Shown: in pieces, positions 1 to 8,868 of the stretch
How positions within the stretch are numbered: position 1 is the stretch's first letter
Layout of the letters: each line of letters opens with the position of its first letter
From: Burkholderia dolosa
GTDB taxonomy: Bacteria > Pseudomonadota > Gammaproteobacteria > Burkholderiales > Burkholderiaceae
DNA length: 64,000 nucleotides
NCBI RefSeq assembly: GCF_902499135.1
Contig: NZ_CABVPR010000003.1
Location: 62,001-126,000, forward strand
Direction: 5' to 3'
Program-made: the position numbers and the translations under genes
The notes under the pieces: model-generated
Databases searched by the model: none
What the model was told of the DNA's origin: nothing
Seen by the model: the letters and a program-made list of their open reading frames with translations, nothing else

Positions 1-194
1 TGCGCGACGTCGTGGTCGCCGCGGTGAAGGCCGGCGTGCCGGTGCCCGCGTTCGCGTCGGCGGTCGCGTATTTCGACAGCTACCGCTCGGAACGGCTGCC
101 GGCGAACCTTGTGCAGGCGCAGCGAGACTTCTTCGGCGCGCATACGTTCGAGCGTACCGACAAGCCGGGCAGCTTCCACGCGAACTGGTCGTAA
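1..194 (+). CDS. gnd: 6-phosphogluconate dehydrogenase, C-terminal end (partial)
   Basis: Only the last 63 codons are in the window; the reading frame enters at base 3 and stops with TAA at 192-194. The tail reads [20 protein letters not shown], then [16 protein letters not shown], then FHANW, which is the conserved C-terminal helix and tail of decarboxylating 6-phosphogluconate dehydrogenase. That enzyme converts 6-phosphogluconate to ribulose 5-phosphate with NADP+ reduction in the cytosolic pentose phosphate pathway. The C-terminal tail reaches into the partner subunit's active site in this family. The catalytic and cofactor-binding parts lie upstream of the window, so the full-length state cannot be judged. 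Confidence 0.9.
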   Translation, partial: RDVVVAAVKAGVPVPAFASAVAYFDSYRSERLPANLVQAQRDFFGAHTFERTDKPGSFHANWS

Positions 195-393
195 CCGCCG
201 CGCGAGGGCGGCATTGTTGCGAAATTCTATTCCTCGAATAGGGGTTTCCGTTCCCGGATCCCGAAATTGTTGGTTTCGAGGAAACAGTGTTTTCGTTCTT
301 TCATGGTTTTCCCTAGGTGATCACGGGACTAGACTGTGTTCATCGCTGCAGACATGGTGTGTGCGGCGGAGCAAAAAAATCCCGGAGGTAATC
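195..393. other. Intergenic region gnd to DUF4148 gene
   Basis: This gap of about 200 bp is clearly less GC-rich than its flanks. It holds a short inverted repeat CTATTC-ctc-GAATAG at 227-241, just after gnd, which could be a weak end-of-gene hairpin but has no proper T-run. The promoter of the following secreted-protein gene must lie here. I see no convincing -35/-10 pair. Confidence 0.4.
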
Positions 394-738
394 ATGAAAT
401 CGCTGATCGCAACGTTCGCTGCAGCTGCTGTCCTCGCCGTTCCCGCCGTCTCGTTCGCCCAACAAAACGCGCCGGTCACCCGCGCACAGGTGAAGGCCGA
501 ACTGGCCGAGCTCCAACAAGCCGGCTACAAGCTGGGCAGCGACCGTACGGACTACCCGGCGAGCATCCAGGCAGCTGAAGCGCGTCTGAACCCGCAACAA
601 AACGTCGCCGCTGCCGATACGAGCGGCTACGGCGCCCAACCGGCCGCCACGCAAGAGTCGGGCGCGCCGGCTACGCCGAAGACCGGCTGGCAAGTCAACC
701 GGATCTCGAACGGCGCTCCGGTCTACAAGGGCCGCTGA
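394..738 (+). CDS. DUF4148 domain secreted protein
   Basis: Small exported protein of 114 aa. A clear Sec signal peptide covers residues 1-22 (MKSLIATF start, SFA-QQ cleavage site). The mature part begins with VTRAQVKAELAELQQAGYKL, the typical DUF4148 signature of short Burkholderiaceae periplasmic proteins, and the C-terminal half is rich in Gln, Ala and Thr and probably disordered. The ATG at 394 has a good ribosome site (GGAGG at 384-388). No enzymatic residues are apparent. Members of the family are abundant, often in several copies per genome, and their role is unknown. A strong intrinsic terminator follows, so it is probably a single-gene unit. Confidence 0.85.
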   Translation: MKSLIATFAAAAVLAVPAVSFAQQNAPVTRAQVKAELAELQQAGYKLGSDRTDYPASIQAAEARLNPQQNVAAADTSGYGAQPAATQESGAPATPKTGWQVNRISNGAPVYKGR

Positions 739-781
739 TCGCCGGGCTGCTTCGGCAGCCGTGTCGAGCCGTTGAAGTACG

Positions 782-823
782 AACAGCCCGTCGTTCCGTC
801 ATGCGGAACGACGGGCTGTTTTC
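782..823 (+). terminator. Intrinsic terminator after DUF4148 gene
   Basis: Perfect 17-bp stem (782-798 with 804-820), 5-base loop tcatg, and a short T-run starting in the stem end. It ends the DUF4148 transcript. Confidence 0.85.
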
Positions 824-1328
824 ATCTGTGCGTTTGGGACGCGGTGCAGCGGTTGCCCGGCTTGCCGCGGCTGCGGCGGTTGTCGTGACAGGTGTGCGGA
901 CCACTCCCGGAATTGTCGGCGCCGCGTTGTCTGTCATTGCGGGGCCGGTCTGTGCTCCTTCAAGTGCGAACCATTGGCGGCCGGTCCGTGACGGACGCCC
1001 ACGATTGCGGCCGGCGACGCTGTTCCAGGGCCGGCCGCCGCGATGCCGGCCCGACACGGCCGGATGGGCGCCGATGCCGGTATGCTGCGCCGCACGATCG
1101 TCGCGGCGCAGGCCGTTGTCGCGGCCGTGACCGCGACAGATGGTATCTTTGCCGATCGGGACGGTGCGAAATAGGGGCCGGCGAGTCCATTCGCGCAAAC
1201 GTTCCGCCGTGGAAACTGACGGCCGCGACCGCGGTCGGATACTGGTTGGTCCGGCCGTCCGGCCGGACATCGTGCGTCGCGCGCCGGAGGGCGGTGGGCG
1301 GCGCGACGACGCAAATCCGGGAGGTACC
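824..1328. other. Intergenic region with no supported gene
   Basis: About 500 bp between the terminator and the lipoprotein gene. Several open frames cross it on both strands, but they are arginine-rich and lack ribosome sites, as expected by chance in GC-rich DNA. The stretch has many CCGGCC-type short repeats and a possible promoter for the next gene that I cannot resolve. Confidence 0.4.
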
Positions 1329-2063
1329 TTGAGAAAAAATATTCCCATCCACCATTCGATCAGACGCCGGTTGCCGCACGCCGCATTCGCTGCCGCGGTC
1401 GTGGCACTGGCGGGTTGCACGATGACGCCGTGGACCGACAGCTGGCAGCCGGCGCAGCGGTCGGCACCGACGTCGGCGGCCACGCCGGGCGTGCTTCCCG
1501 GCTACTACCGCGTGAATCCGGGCGATACGCTTGCCGGTATCGCGAGCGCGTACGGGCAGCGCGTGCAGGATGTCGCGAGCTGGAACCGCATGGCGCCGAC
1601 CGATGCCGTGACGCCTGGCCAAGTGCTGCGCGTCGCACCGCCGCCTGCCGCGACGTCGCTCGCGCAACCAGCGCCGGCTGCGCCTCAGCCCGGCGCGCTC
1701 GCGTGGCCGGCCACCGGCGTCGTCACGACGCCGTTTGCGGCCGGCAAGACGCGCGGCATCGTGATCGCGGCGTCGGGCCCCGACCATTCGGTGCGCGCGG
1801 CCGCGAACGGGCGTGTGGTGTATGCCGGATCCGGCGTGAAGGCGTACGGACCGCTCGTGATCCTGAAGCACGACAACGGGCTGATCACCGCGTACGGACA
1901 CAACGGCAAGCTGCTCGTCAACGAAGGCGATGCGGTGCGCGCAGGGCAGCCGGTCGCCGAAATGGGCACCGACGCGAGCGGCCGCGCGACGTTCGAGTTC
2001 GAAGTCCGTCAGAACGGCAAGGTCGTCGATCCGATGAACTTCCTGCCGCGCAACGGCGGCTGA
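1329..2063 (+). CDS. LysM/LytM (peptidase M23-like) lipoprotein, NlpD/ActS type
   Basis: Predicted lipoprotein of 244 aa. The TTG at 1329 is preferred because GGGAGGT (1319-1325) sits five bases upstream and the product begins with a lipoprotein signal ending in the lipobox LAGC (Cys30). A LysM repeat (about residues 59-103, YRVNPGDTL) binds peptidoglycan. A C-terminal LytM/M23 fold (about 146-240) carries the family landmarks GRVVYAG, LVILKHDNG and FEFEVRQNGKVVDP. Active M23 enzymes need an HxxxD pair and an HxH motif. Here the first is replaced (RGIVIA) and the second reads TFEFE, so zinc binding is lost. This matches NlpD, EnvC and ActS, which activate cell-wall amidases instead of cutting peptidoglycan. 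Role: probable amidase activator in cell division or envelope repair, by family. Confidence 0.85.
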   Translation: MRKNIPIHHSIRRRLPHAAFAAAVVALAGCTMTPWTDSWQPAQRSAPTSAATPGVLPGYYRVNPGDTLAGIASAYGQRVQDVASWNRMAPTDAVTPGQVLRVAPPPAATSLAQPAPAAPQPGALAWPATGVVTTPFAAGKTRGIVIAASGPDHSVRAAANGRVVYAGSGVKAYGPLVILKHDNGLITAYGHNGKLLVNEGDAVRAGQPVAEMGTDASGRATFEFEVRQNGKVVDPMNFLPRNGG

Positions 2064-2230
2064 TCGGCCGCATCGCGCCGTGTGCGCCGAACGGTGCACA
2101 CGGCGTTCGACCGTGACGCGTGCCGCGTCGGTTTTTCTTCTTGCACGCGCGAGCGACACGCCGCGTTGCGCAGCGCAAGCAACCGCAACCCGCTATCCGG
2201 CCGAACGCGTGCCGGGCGACGTCTTCCTCT

Positions 2231-2869
2231 TCATCCTTCGTTCAGCGCCGCCGTGCCGTTCCGTCGCGCGTGATTGCCGACCCAGCGAATGCCGAGTGCG
2301 AGCCCCGCCGCGCCGAGCGCGATCAGCGAGCACTGGATCGCGACCGGCAGATAGCCTTGCGGCCGCGGATCGACGAACGGATACGGATACCAGTTCTCCA
2401 CCGCGCCGCGCACGAGCGTATAGCCGAGATAGACCACCGGAAAGCCGAGCCACGCGAACGCACTGCGCCGCGGGATCGGCGAACGCGGTTCGACGTACAG
2501 CCAGTCGCACAGCATCACGAACGGCACGATCCGGTGCAGGACCCAGTTGTTGAATGCCGGCGTCACGTGCCGGGCCGCGTCGAGCCGCGCGAGCAGCAGT
2601 TCATAGACGATCGCGGTGATCAACACGTACAGTACCGCGGCGCCGCGCATCGACTCGTAGCGCGGCGAGCCGGCGCGCGTCGCGTGCGATAGTCCCACGG
2701 CCAGGATGGCGGCCGCATACAGGCTGCTCAGTTGCGTGAAGTAGCTGAGGTAGTTGCCGAGATGAAAGCTCGGCATGTGCCAGTAGTCGGCGACGCTGTG
2801 CAGCGTGGTGGACACCGCGAGCAACGCGGCGATCAGCCGGTAGGCGGCAACGAAGAAGACTTTGCTCAT
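2231..2869 (-). CDS. Pr6Pr family membrane protein
   Basis: Integral membrane protein of 212 aa with about six transmembrane helices and conserved short motifs such as YFTQLSSLYAA, NWVLHRIVPFVM and NWYPYPFVDPRPQGY, which define the Pr6Pr (six-helix) family. The function of the family is not established. The start was placed at the ATG at 2869 (MSKVFFVAAYRLIAAL), because the longer in-frame extension is arginine-rich and precedes the first helix unnaturally. No strong ribosome site is visible. The gene is convergent with the lipoprotein gene and divergent from the cytochrome b561 gene. Confidence 0.75.
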   Translation of the reverse strand: MSKVFFVAAYRLIAALLAVSTTLHSVADYWHMPSFHLGNYLSYFTQLSSLYAAAILAVGLSHATRAGSPRYESMRGAAVLYVLITAIVYELLLARLDAARHVTPAFNNWVLHRIVPFVMLCDWLYVEPRSPIPRRSAFAWLGFPVVYLGYTLVRGAVENWYPYPFVDPRPQGYLPVAIQCSLIALGAAGLALGIRWVGNHARRNGTAALNEG

Positions 2870-3094
2870 GATGCCCGCACGACGTCGCACCAAAGCTCCA
2901 TCGTGCCACAGCAGCCTGCGCGCGCGATGCGGATTTTCCATAGATGGTCGCGTGTCCGTCGGACGCGACCGATCTTGCCGATATTTGATTTCGCCGTGTA
3001 AAACCGGACGCGCGTGCGGCTACAATCGTGCCGATTGCCGCCACAGCCGGCCGCGCGACATTCGCCGATCCCCGCCTACGATACGAGACGACGC

Positions 3095-3631
3095 ATGAGA
3101 AACATCCTCGCGAAACAGACGCGCTACAGCTCGCCCGCGATCTTCTTCCACTGGGCCATCTTCGTGCTGGTGGCGCTCGCTTATCTCGCGATCGAGATTC
3201 GCGGGCCGAAGGGCACGGACAGCCGCGCGTTCTGGATGAACGTCCATTACATGGCCGGCACGTTCGTGCTCGTGCTGTCGGTGCTGCGCGTGCTGTGGCG
3301 CGTGGCCGGCCGCGCACCGGAAGCGATCGAGCAGGCGGCGCTGCTGCGATGGCTGTCGAAGCTCGCGCATTTCGCGCTGTACGTGTTCATCGTCGCGCAG
3401 CCGCTGCTCGGCATCATGACGATCAACCTCGGCGGCAAGCCGGTGTCGCTGCCGTGGCTCGGCGTGTCGTTCACGCTGTTCGGTCCCGACGCCGCGCTGC
3501 GGCCGACGATCAAGGAAGTGCACGAGCTGCTCGGCAATGCGTTCTACTTCGTGATCGGGCTGCATGCGCTGGCCGCGCTCTACCACCATTTCGTACGACG
3601 CGACGACGTGATGCGGCGCATGATGCCGTGA
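3095..3631 (+). CDS. Cytochrome b561
   Basis: Four-helix membrane cytochrome of 178 aa. Haem-ligand histidines expected for the family are visible: His19 in FFHW, His50 in NVHYMAG, and further His residues in the third and fourth helices (KLAHFALY; IGLHALAALYHHF). The C-terminus ends in a basic cytoplasmic tail. Such proteins shuttle electrons from ubiquinol or a periplasmic donor across the inner membrane. The ATG at 3095 follows an upstream tract without a clear Shine-Dalgarno. The gene is followed by a very strong hairpin and then by a DUF2946 gene and a TonB-dependent copper receptor, so a link to metal or redox handling is possible but only inferred. Confidence 0.88.
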   Translation: MRNILAKQTRYSSPAIFFHWAIFVLVALAYLAIEIRGPKGTDSRAFWMNVHYMAGTFVLVLSVLRVLWRVAGRAPEAIEQAALLRWLSKLAHFALYVFIVAQPLLGIMTINLGGKPVSLPWLGVSFTLFGPDAALRPTIKEVHELLGNAFYFVIGLHALAALYHHFVRRDDVMRRMMP

Positions 3632-3658
3632 TCGCCGCGTACTGAGAGAAAGATGAAG

Positions 3659-3707
3659 CGCCGCGGCGCGCATGGTTGTGTCGGCAACCATGCGCGCCGC
3701 GGCGTTT
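3659..3707 (+). terminator. Long hairpin after cytochrome b561 gene
   Basis: A 20-bp perfect stem (3659-3678 with 3685-3704) with a six-base loop tgtcgg, followed by a brief TTT. The stem is far longer than needed for an intrinsic terminator, but the position immediately after the cytochrome gene fits termination. Confidence 0.75.
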
Positions 3708-3791
3708 ACCGGCTCGCACGGCTGGCCAGCGCGGCGAACATTCTGTAACATCGCGGCTGTTTTTACATTCCGCTTACGCGTCGCCGCGCCT

Positions 3792-4160
3792 ATGCTGCAT
3801 CGACATCGTCACCTGACTGCCTGGCTGGGCGTGCTCGCGATCTGGTTCGCGATCGCGGCGCCGCTGGTGTCGCAGTGGCGTGTCGCGCAGGCTGCCGTTC
3901 CTGAAGCCGTCGTCTGCAGCACCGAGCATCGCGCGAATTCGTCCGCCGGCGCCGGCCGCACGCACGATCACGCATTGCATCTGGACGCGTGCGGCTATTG
4001 CGGCTTCTTCGCACACAGTCCGGCGATCGGCGGCGCGGCCGCCGCCGCGTTCGCTGCCGTTCCCGTCGCTTTCGTCAACGTCGCAGCGCCGCGTGCCGGC
4101 GTTGCGCGTGCCGACCGCTATCCGCGCGCGTATCCGCGTGCGCCGCCCGAGCGCGCCTGA
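3792..4160 (+). CDS. DUF2946 domain protein (probable copper-linked small membrane protein)
   Basis: Protein of 122 aa with an N-terminal signal or anchor helix (residues about 8-35) and the hallmark DUF2946 segment HALHLDACGYCGFFAHSP (about residues 64-82), where a CxxC-like pair (CGYC) and neighbouring His residues could bind metal. Genes of this family commonly sit directly upstream of TonB-dependent copper receptors, which is the arrangement here (88 bp gap). The start at 3792 (MLHRHRH) gives a compact positively charged N-terminus. The biochemical role is unknown; copper association is inferred from the family and the neighbour. Confidence 0.75.
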   Translation: MLHRHRHLTAWLGVLAIWFAIAAPLVSQWRVAQAAVPEAVVCSTEHRANSSAGAGRTHDHALHLDACGYCGFFAHSPAIGGAAAAAFAAVPVAFVNVAAPRAGVARADRYPRAYPRAPPERA

Positions 4161-4247
4161 CGCGCTTTCTTCCGTTTCTGCTGTTTGTTTGCCGATATCC
4201 ATGCAGCCCGTCCGGGCGCGTGGAGGGCGTCACTCGGGCTTTCGATC

Positions 4248-6377
4248 ATGATCATTTTCCAGTTGCGCGCGTCGCGGACGTCGCGCGATGCCTGCGCGCG
4301 GCACGTGCCGCGCATGCTGAAACTCACCGTTCCCGCGCTGGCCGCCAGCGCAATGGCCGCGAGCGTTGCCGCGGCGGAGACCGCGCGCGCGGCCGGCACG
4401 TCGGCAGACGACGCAGCCGGATGGCTGCCGCCGGTCGAGGTCGTCGCGTCGCCGCTGACGACGCCGCTCGTCGTCGTCACCGATCCGAAGACGCCGCGCC
4501 AGCCGCTGCCGGCGAGCGACGGCGCCGATTACCTGAAAACGATTCCAGGCTTCACGTCGATCCGCAGCGGCGGAACGAACGGCGACCCGGTGCTGCGCGG
4601 GATGTTCGGCTCGCGGCTGAACATTCTCGCCAACGGGCTGCCGACGCTCGGCGCGTGCCCGAACCGGATGGACGCGCCGACTTCGTACATCGCGCCGGAA
4701 AGCTACGACAAGGTCACCGTGATCAAAGGGCCGCAGACGGTGCTGTACGGTCCCGGCGCGTCGGCCGGCACCGTGCTGTTCGAGCGCGTGACGCCGCGCT
4801 TCGAGCGCGCCGGCATGCGGTTCGACGGCAGCGTCGTCGCCGGATCGTTCGGACGCAACGATCAGAACGTCGACGTGACGGCCGGCACGCCGGACGTCTA
4901 CGGGCGCGTGATCGCGAATCACGCGCATGCGCAGGACTACCGCGACGGCAACGGCAACACCGTGCCGTCGCAGTGGGACAAGTGGAACGCCGACGCCGCG
5001 CTCGGCTGGACGCCCGATGCGCACACGCGCGTCGAGCTCACCGCCGGCACCGGCGACGGCTACGCGCGCTACGCCGGCCGCGGAATGGACGGCGCACACT
5101 TCCGGCGCGACACGTTCGGCCTGTCGTTCGATCGCCGGCACATCGGCGACGTGCTCGACCGGATCGACGCGCGCGTGTACTACAACGAAGCCGATCACGT
5201 GATGGACAACACGACGCTGCGCCAGCCTGACCCGACGAGCAGCATGCCGATGCCGATGGCGTCCGACGTACGGCGGCGCACGTTCGGCGCGCGCGCGGCG
5301 GCGACGTTCCGTTTCGGCGACGACTTCAAGCTCGTGACGGGCGTCGATGCGCAATCGAACCGGCTCGATTCGCGCTCCGCGATGGGACGGCAGAACTACG
5401 GCGACCAGCCGTGGAACGCGCAGGCGACGATGTGGAACGCGGGCGCGTTCGGCGAGCTGACGTGGTATGCGGCGGACACGGCGCGCGTGATCGGCGGCGC
5501 GCGTGTCGACTATGCGAGCGCGCGCGACCGGCGCGCGACGACGGGCGGGATGATGAGCCGGCCGAATCCGACGTTCGACGACGATCGCGCGCGCGTGCTG
5601 CCGAGCGGCTTCGTGCGCTACGAGCGCGATCTGCGCTCGCTGCCCGTCACGTGGTATGCGGGCATCGGTCATGCGGAGCGCTATCCCGACTACTGGGAGC
5701 TGTTCTCCGCGACGCGTGGCCCGGCCGGCGCGGTCAACGCGTTTTCCGCGGTGCAGCCGGAGAAAACCACGCAGCTCGACGTCGGTGCGCAATACAAGAG
5801 CGACCGCTTCGATGCGTGGGTGTCCGCGTATGCGGGCTACGTGCAGGACTTCATCCTGTTCGACTACGCGGCCGGCATGATGGGCGCGACCACGCAGGCG
5901 ACCAACGTGAACGCGCAGATCATGGGCGGTGAAGCGGGCGCGTCGTGGCGGCCGCTCGCGTCGCTGCGCATCGACACGTCGCTCGCGTACGCGTGGGGGC
6001 GCAATGCGACGAGCGGCGATCCGCTGCCGCAGATACCGCCGCTCGAAGCGCGCGTCGGGCTCGAATACACGCGCGGCGCATGGTCGGTCGGCGGGCTGTG
6101 GCGCGTCGTTGCACCGCAGCGCCGCTACGCGCTCGACGAGGGCAACGTGGTCGGCAAGGACTTCGGCCCGAGTGCCGGTTTCGGCGTGCTGTCGCTGCAC
6201 GCGCAATACAACGTCAGCAAGACCGTGCAGATCTCCGTCGGCGTCGACAACGTGTTCGACAAAGCGTATGCCGAGCATCTGAACCTCGCCGGCAACGCGG
6301 GTTTCGGCTATCCGGCGAACGTGCCGGTGATGGAGCCGGGCCGTACCGCGTGGGTGCGCGTGAGCGCGAAGCTGTAG
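4248..6377 (+). CDS. TonB-dependent copper receptor (OprC family)
   Basis: Outer-membrane receptor of about 709 aa. An N-terminal export signal is followed by a TonB-box/plug region (about residues 60-190) containing LRGMFGSRLNILANG, DAPTSY and VIKGPQTVLYGPGASAGTVLFER. The 22-strand barrel occupies the rest, ending in VRVSAKL. The plug sequence with GACPNRMDAP is characteristic of the copper receptor OprC/NosA branch rather than siderophore receptors. The likely role is TonB-powered uptake of copper into the periplasm. The start at 4248 is uncertain; an alternative ATG at 4314 (MLKLTVPALAASAMAASVAAA) gives a cleaner signal peptide. The DUF2946 gene upstream is probably co-transcribed. Confidence 0.88.
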   Translation: MIIFQLRASRTSRDACARHVPRMLKLTVPALAASAMAASVAAAETARAAGTSADDAAGWLPPVEVVASPLTTPLVVVTDPKTPRQPLPASDGADYLKTIPGFTSIRSGGTNGDPVLRGMFGSRLNILANGLPTLGACPNRMDAPTSYIAPESYDKVTVIKGPQTVLYGPGASAGTVLFERVTPRFERAGMRFDGSVVAGSFGRNDQNVDVTAGTPDVYGRVIANHAHAQDYRDGNGNTVPSQWDKWNADAALGWTPDAHTRVELTAGTGDGYARYAGRGMDGAHFRRDTFGLSFDRRHIGDVLDRIDARVYYNEADHVMDNTTLRQPDPTSSMPMPMASDVRRRTFGARAAATFRFGDDFKLVTGVDAQSNRLDSRSAMGRQNYGDQPWNAQATMWNAGAFGELTWYAADTARVIGGARVDYASARDRRATTGGMMSRPNPTFDDDRARVLPSGFVRYERDLRSLPVTWYAGIGHAERYPDYWELFSATRGPAGAVNAFSAVQPEKTTQLDVGAQYKSDRFDAWVSAYAGYVQDFILFDYAAGMMGATTQATNVNAQIMGGEAGASWRPLASLRIDTSLAYAWGRNATSGDPLPQIPPLEARVGLEYTRGAWSVGGLWRVVAPQRRYALDEGNVVGKDFGPSAGFGVLSLHAQYNVSKTVQISVGVDNVFDKAYAEHLNLAGNAGFGYPANVPVMEPGRTAWVRVSAKL

Positions 6378-6451
6378 CGCTTCAGGGCTGTGTGCGATGC
6401 AGCATGTCTGCGCACGCACGCAGCCCCGCCCGCCTCGACGGAGCGCGTCAA

Positions 6452-7702
<1,251 letters not shown>

Positions 7703-7703
<1 letters not shown>

Positions 7704-8746
7704 TGACGGCTCGTGAACGGCGTGCGCCGCGCGTGCGGCATGCGATGGTGTACGGCGTCGCGGGGCTTGCGGCGGCGGCCGCCGTCGCGTTGTGGAGCGT
7801 CGCGGCATCGGAGCGCGATACCGGCACCGCGCGCGCTTCGGCCGACGCGACGGCGATCGGCCGTGCGGGTGCGCCTCCCGCTTCACCCGTGCCGTCTGCG
7901 TGGCCGGCGAGCGCTGACTTGCCGTCGCCGCTCGCCGGTTCGAGCGCGCCGCGGCTGCCGGTCGACGCGGGCGGTCGTCTCGCGAAGTCGCGCGCGGTGC
8001 GCGATTTCTTCGACTACTGCCTGACCGCGCGGAGCGCCTTGAGTGCGACCGCGCTCGATGCGCTCGTCGTACGCGAGATCGCCGCGCAGCTCGACGGCAC
8101 CGTCGCGCAGGCCGACGCGCTCGACGTGTGGCACCGTTACCGCGCGTATCTCGACGCGCTCGCGACATTGCCCGACGCCGGCGCGGTCGACAAATCCGAT
8201 CTCGGCACGCTGCAGCTGGCGCTCGACCGGCGCGCGTCGCTTGCGCACCGGACGCTCGGCGACTGGAGCGAGCCGTTCTTCGGCGCCGAGCAGTGGCGGC
8301 AGCGCTACGACCTCGCGCGGCTGACGATCGCGCAGGACCGCACGCTGACGGACGCGCAGAAGGCCGACCGTCTCGCGGCGCTCGCGCAGCAGATGCCGGC
8401 CGACGAACGCGCGGCGCAGCAGCGCGCCGACCGGCAGCGCGCAGCGATCGACCAGATCGCGCAGCTGCAGAAGAGCGGCGCGACGCCGGACGCGATGCGC
8501 GCGCAGCTGACGCAGACCCTCGGCCCGGACGTCGCCGCGCGCGTCGCGCAGATGCAGCAGGACGATGCAGCGTGGCAGAGCCGTTACGCCGACTATTCTG
8601 CGCAGCGTGCGCAGATCGACGCGGCCGGCCTGTCGCCGCAGGAACGCGACGCGCAGATTGCCGCATTGCGTCAGCGGATGTTCACGAAGCCGGGCGAAGC
8701 GGTGCGCGCGGCATCGCTCGATCGCGGCGCGGGCGTCGCGCGATGA
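7703..8746 (+). CDS. limB: Lipase-specific foldase (lipase chaperone)
   Basis: Inner-membrane anchored steric chaperone of 347 aa (LifO/LimB/LipB family). The N-terminus has a transmembrane anchor (about residues 14-35), a Pro/Ala-rich periplasmic linker (about 50-85), and then the foldase-specific motif RDFFDYCLTA at residues 100-109. The rest is a mostly helical, Gln/Arg/Ala-rich domain that wraps around the lipase. It activates LipA in the periplasm before type II secretion. The start ATG overlaps the lipA stop by one base, so translation is coupled, giving near-stoichiometric production. This pairing is obligatory for subfamily I.2 lipases. Confidence 0.96.
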
Positions 8747-8748
8747 CG

Positions 8749-8827
8749 TCGGCGGATGAACGGCGGACGAAACGGCAGACGAAGGGCGGACGAACAGCGG
8801 ACAACCGGCAGACAACCGGCAGACGAA
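8749..8827. repeat. Degenerate 10-12 bp tandem repeats
   Basis: About seven imperfect copies of a GGCGGACGAA / CCGGCAGACAA-type unit fill the short convergent gap between limB and the MocR-type regulator. The unit length varies between 10 and 12 bases, so it is a decayed array. No terminator hairpin is obvious in the gap. Confidence 0.55.
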
Positions 8828-8868
8828 CAACCCGACCGGCAAACACGCCCGATCAACACCACCCGCCG

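Noticed and set aside
4230-6419. Long minus-strand frame opposite the copper receptor gene
   Set aside because: Same antisense GC effect; composition is low complexity and the opposite strand encodes a full TonB receptor.
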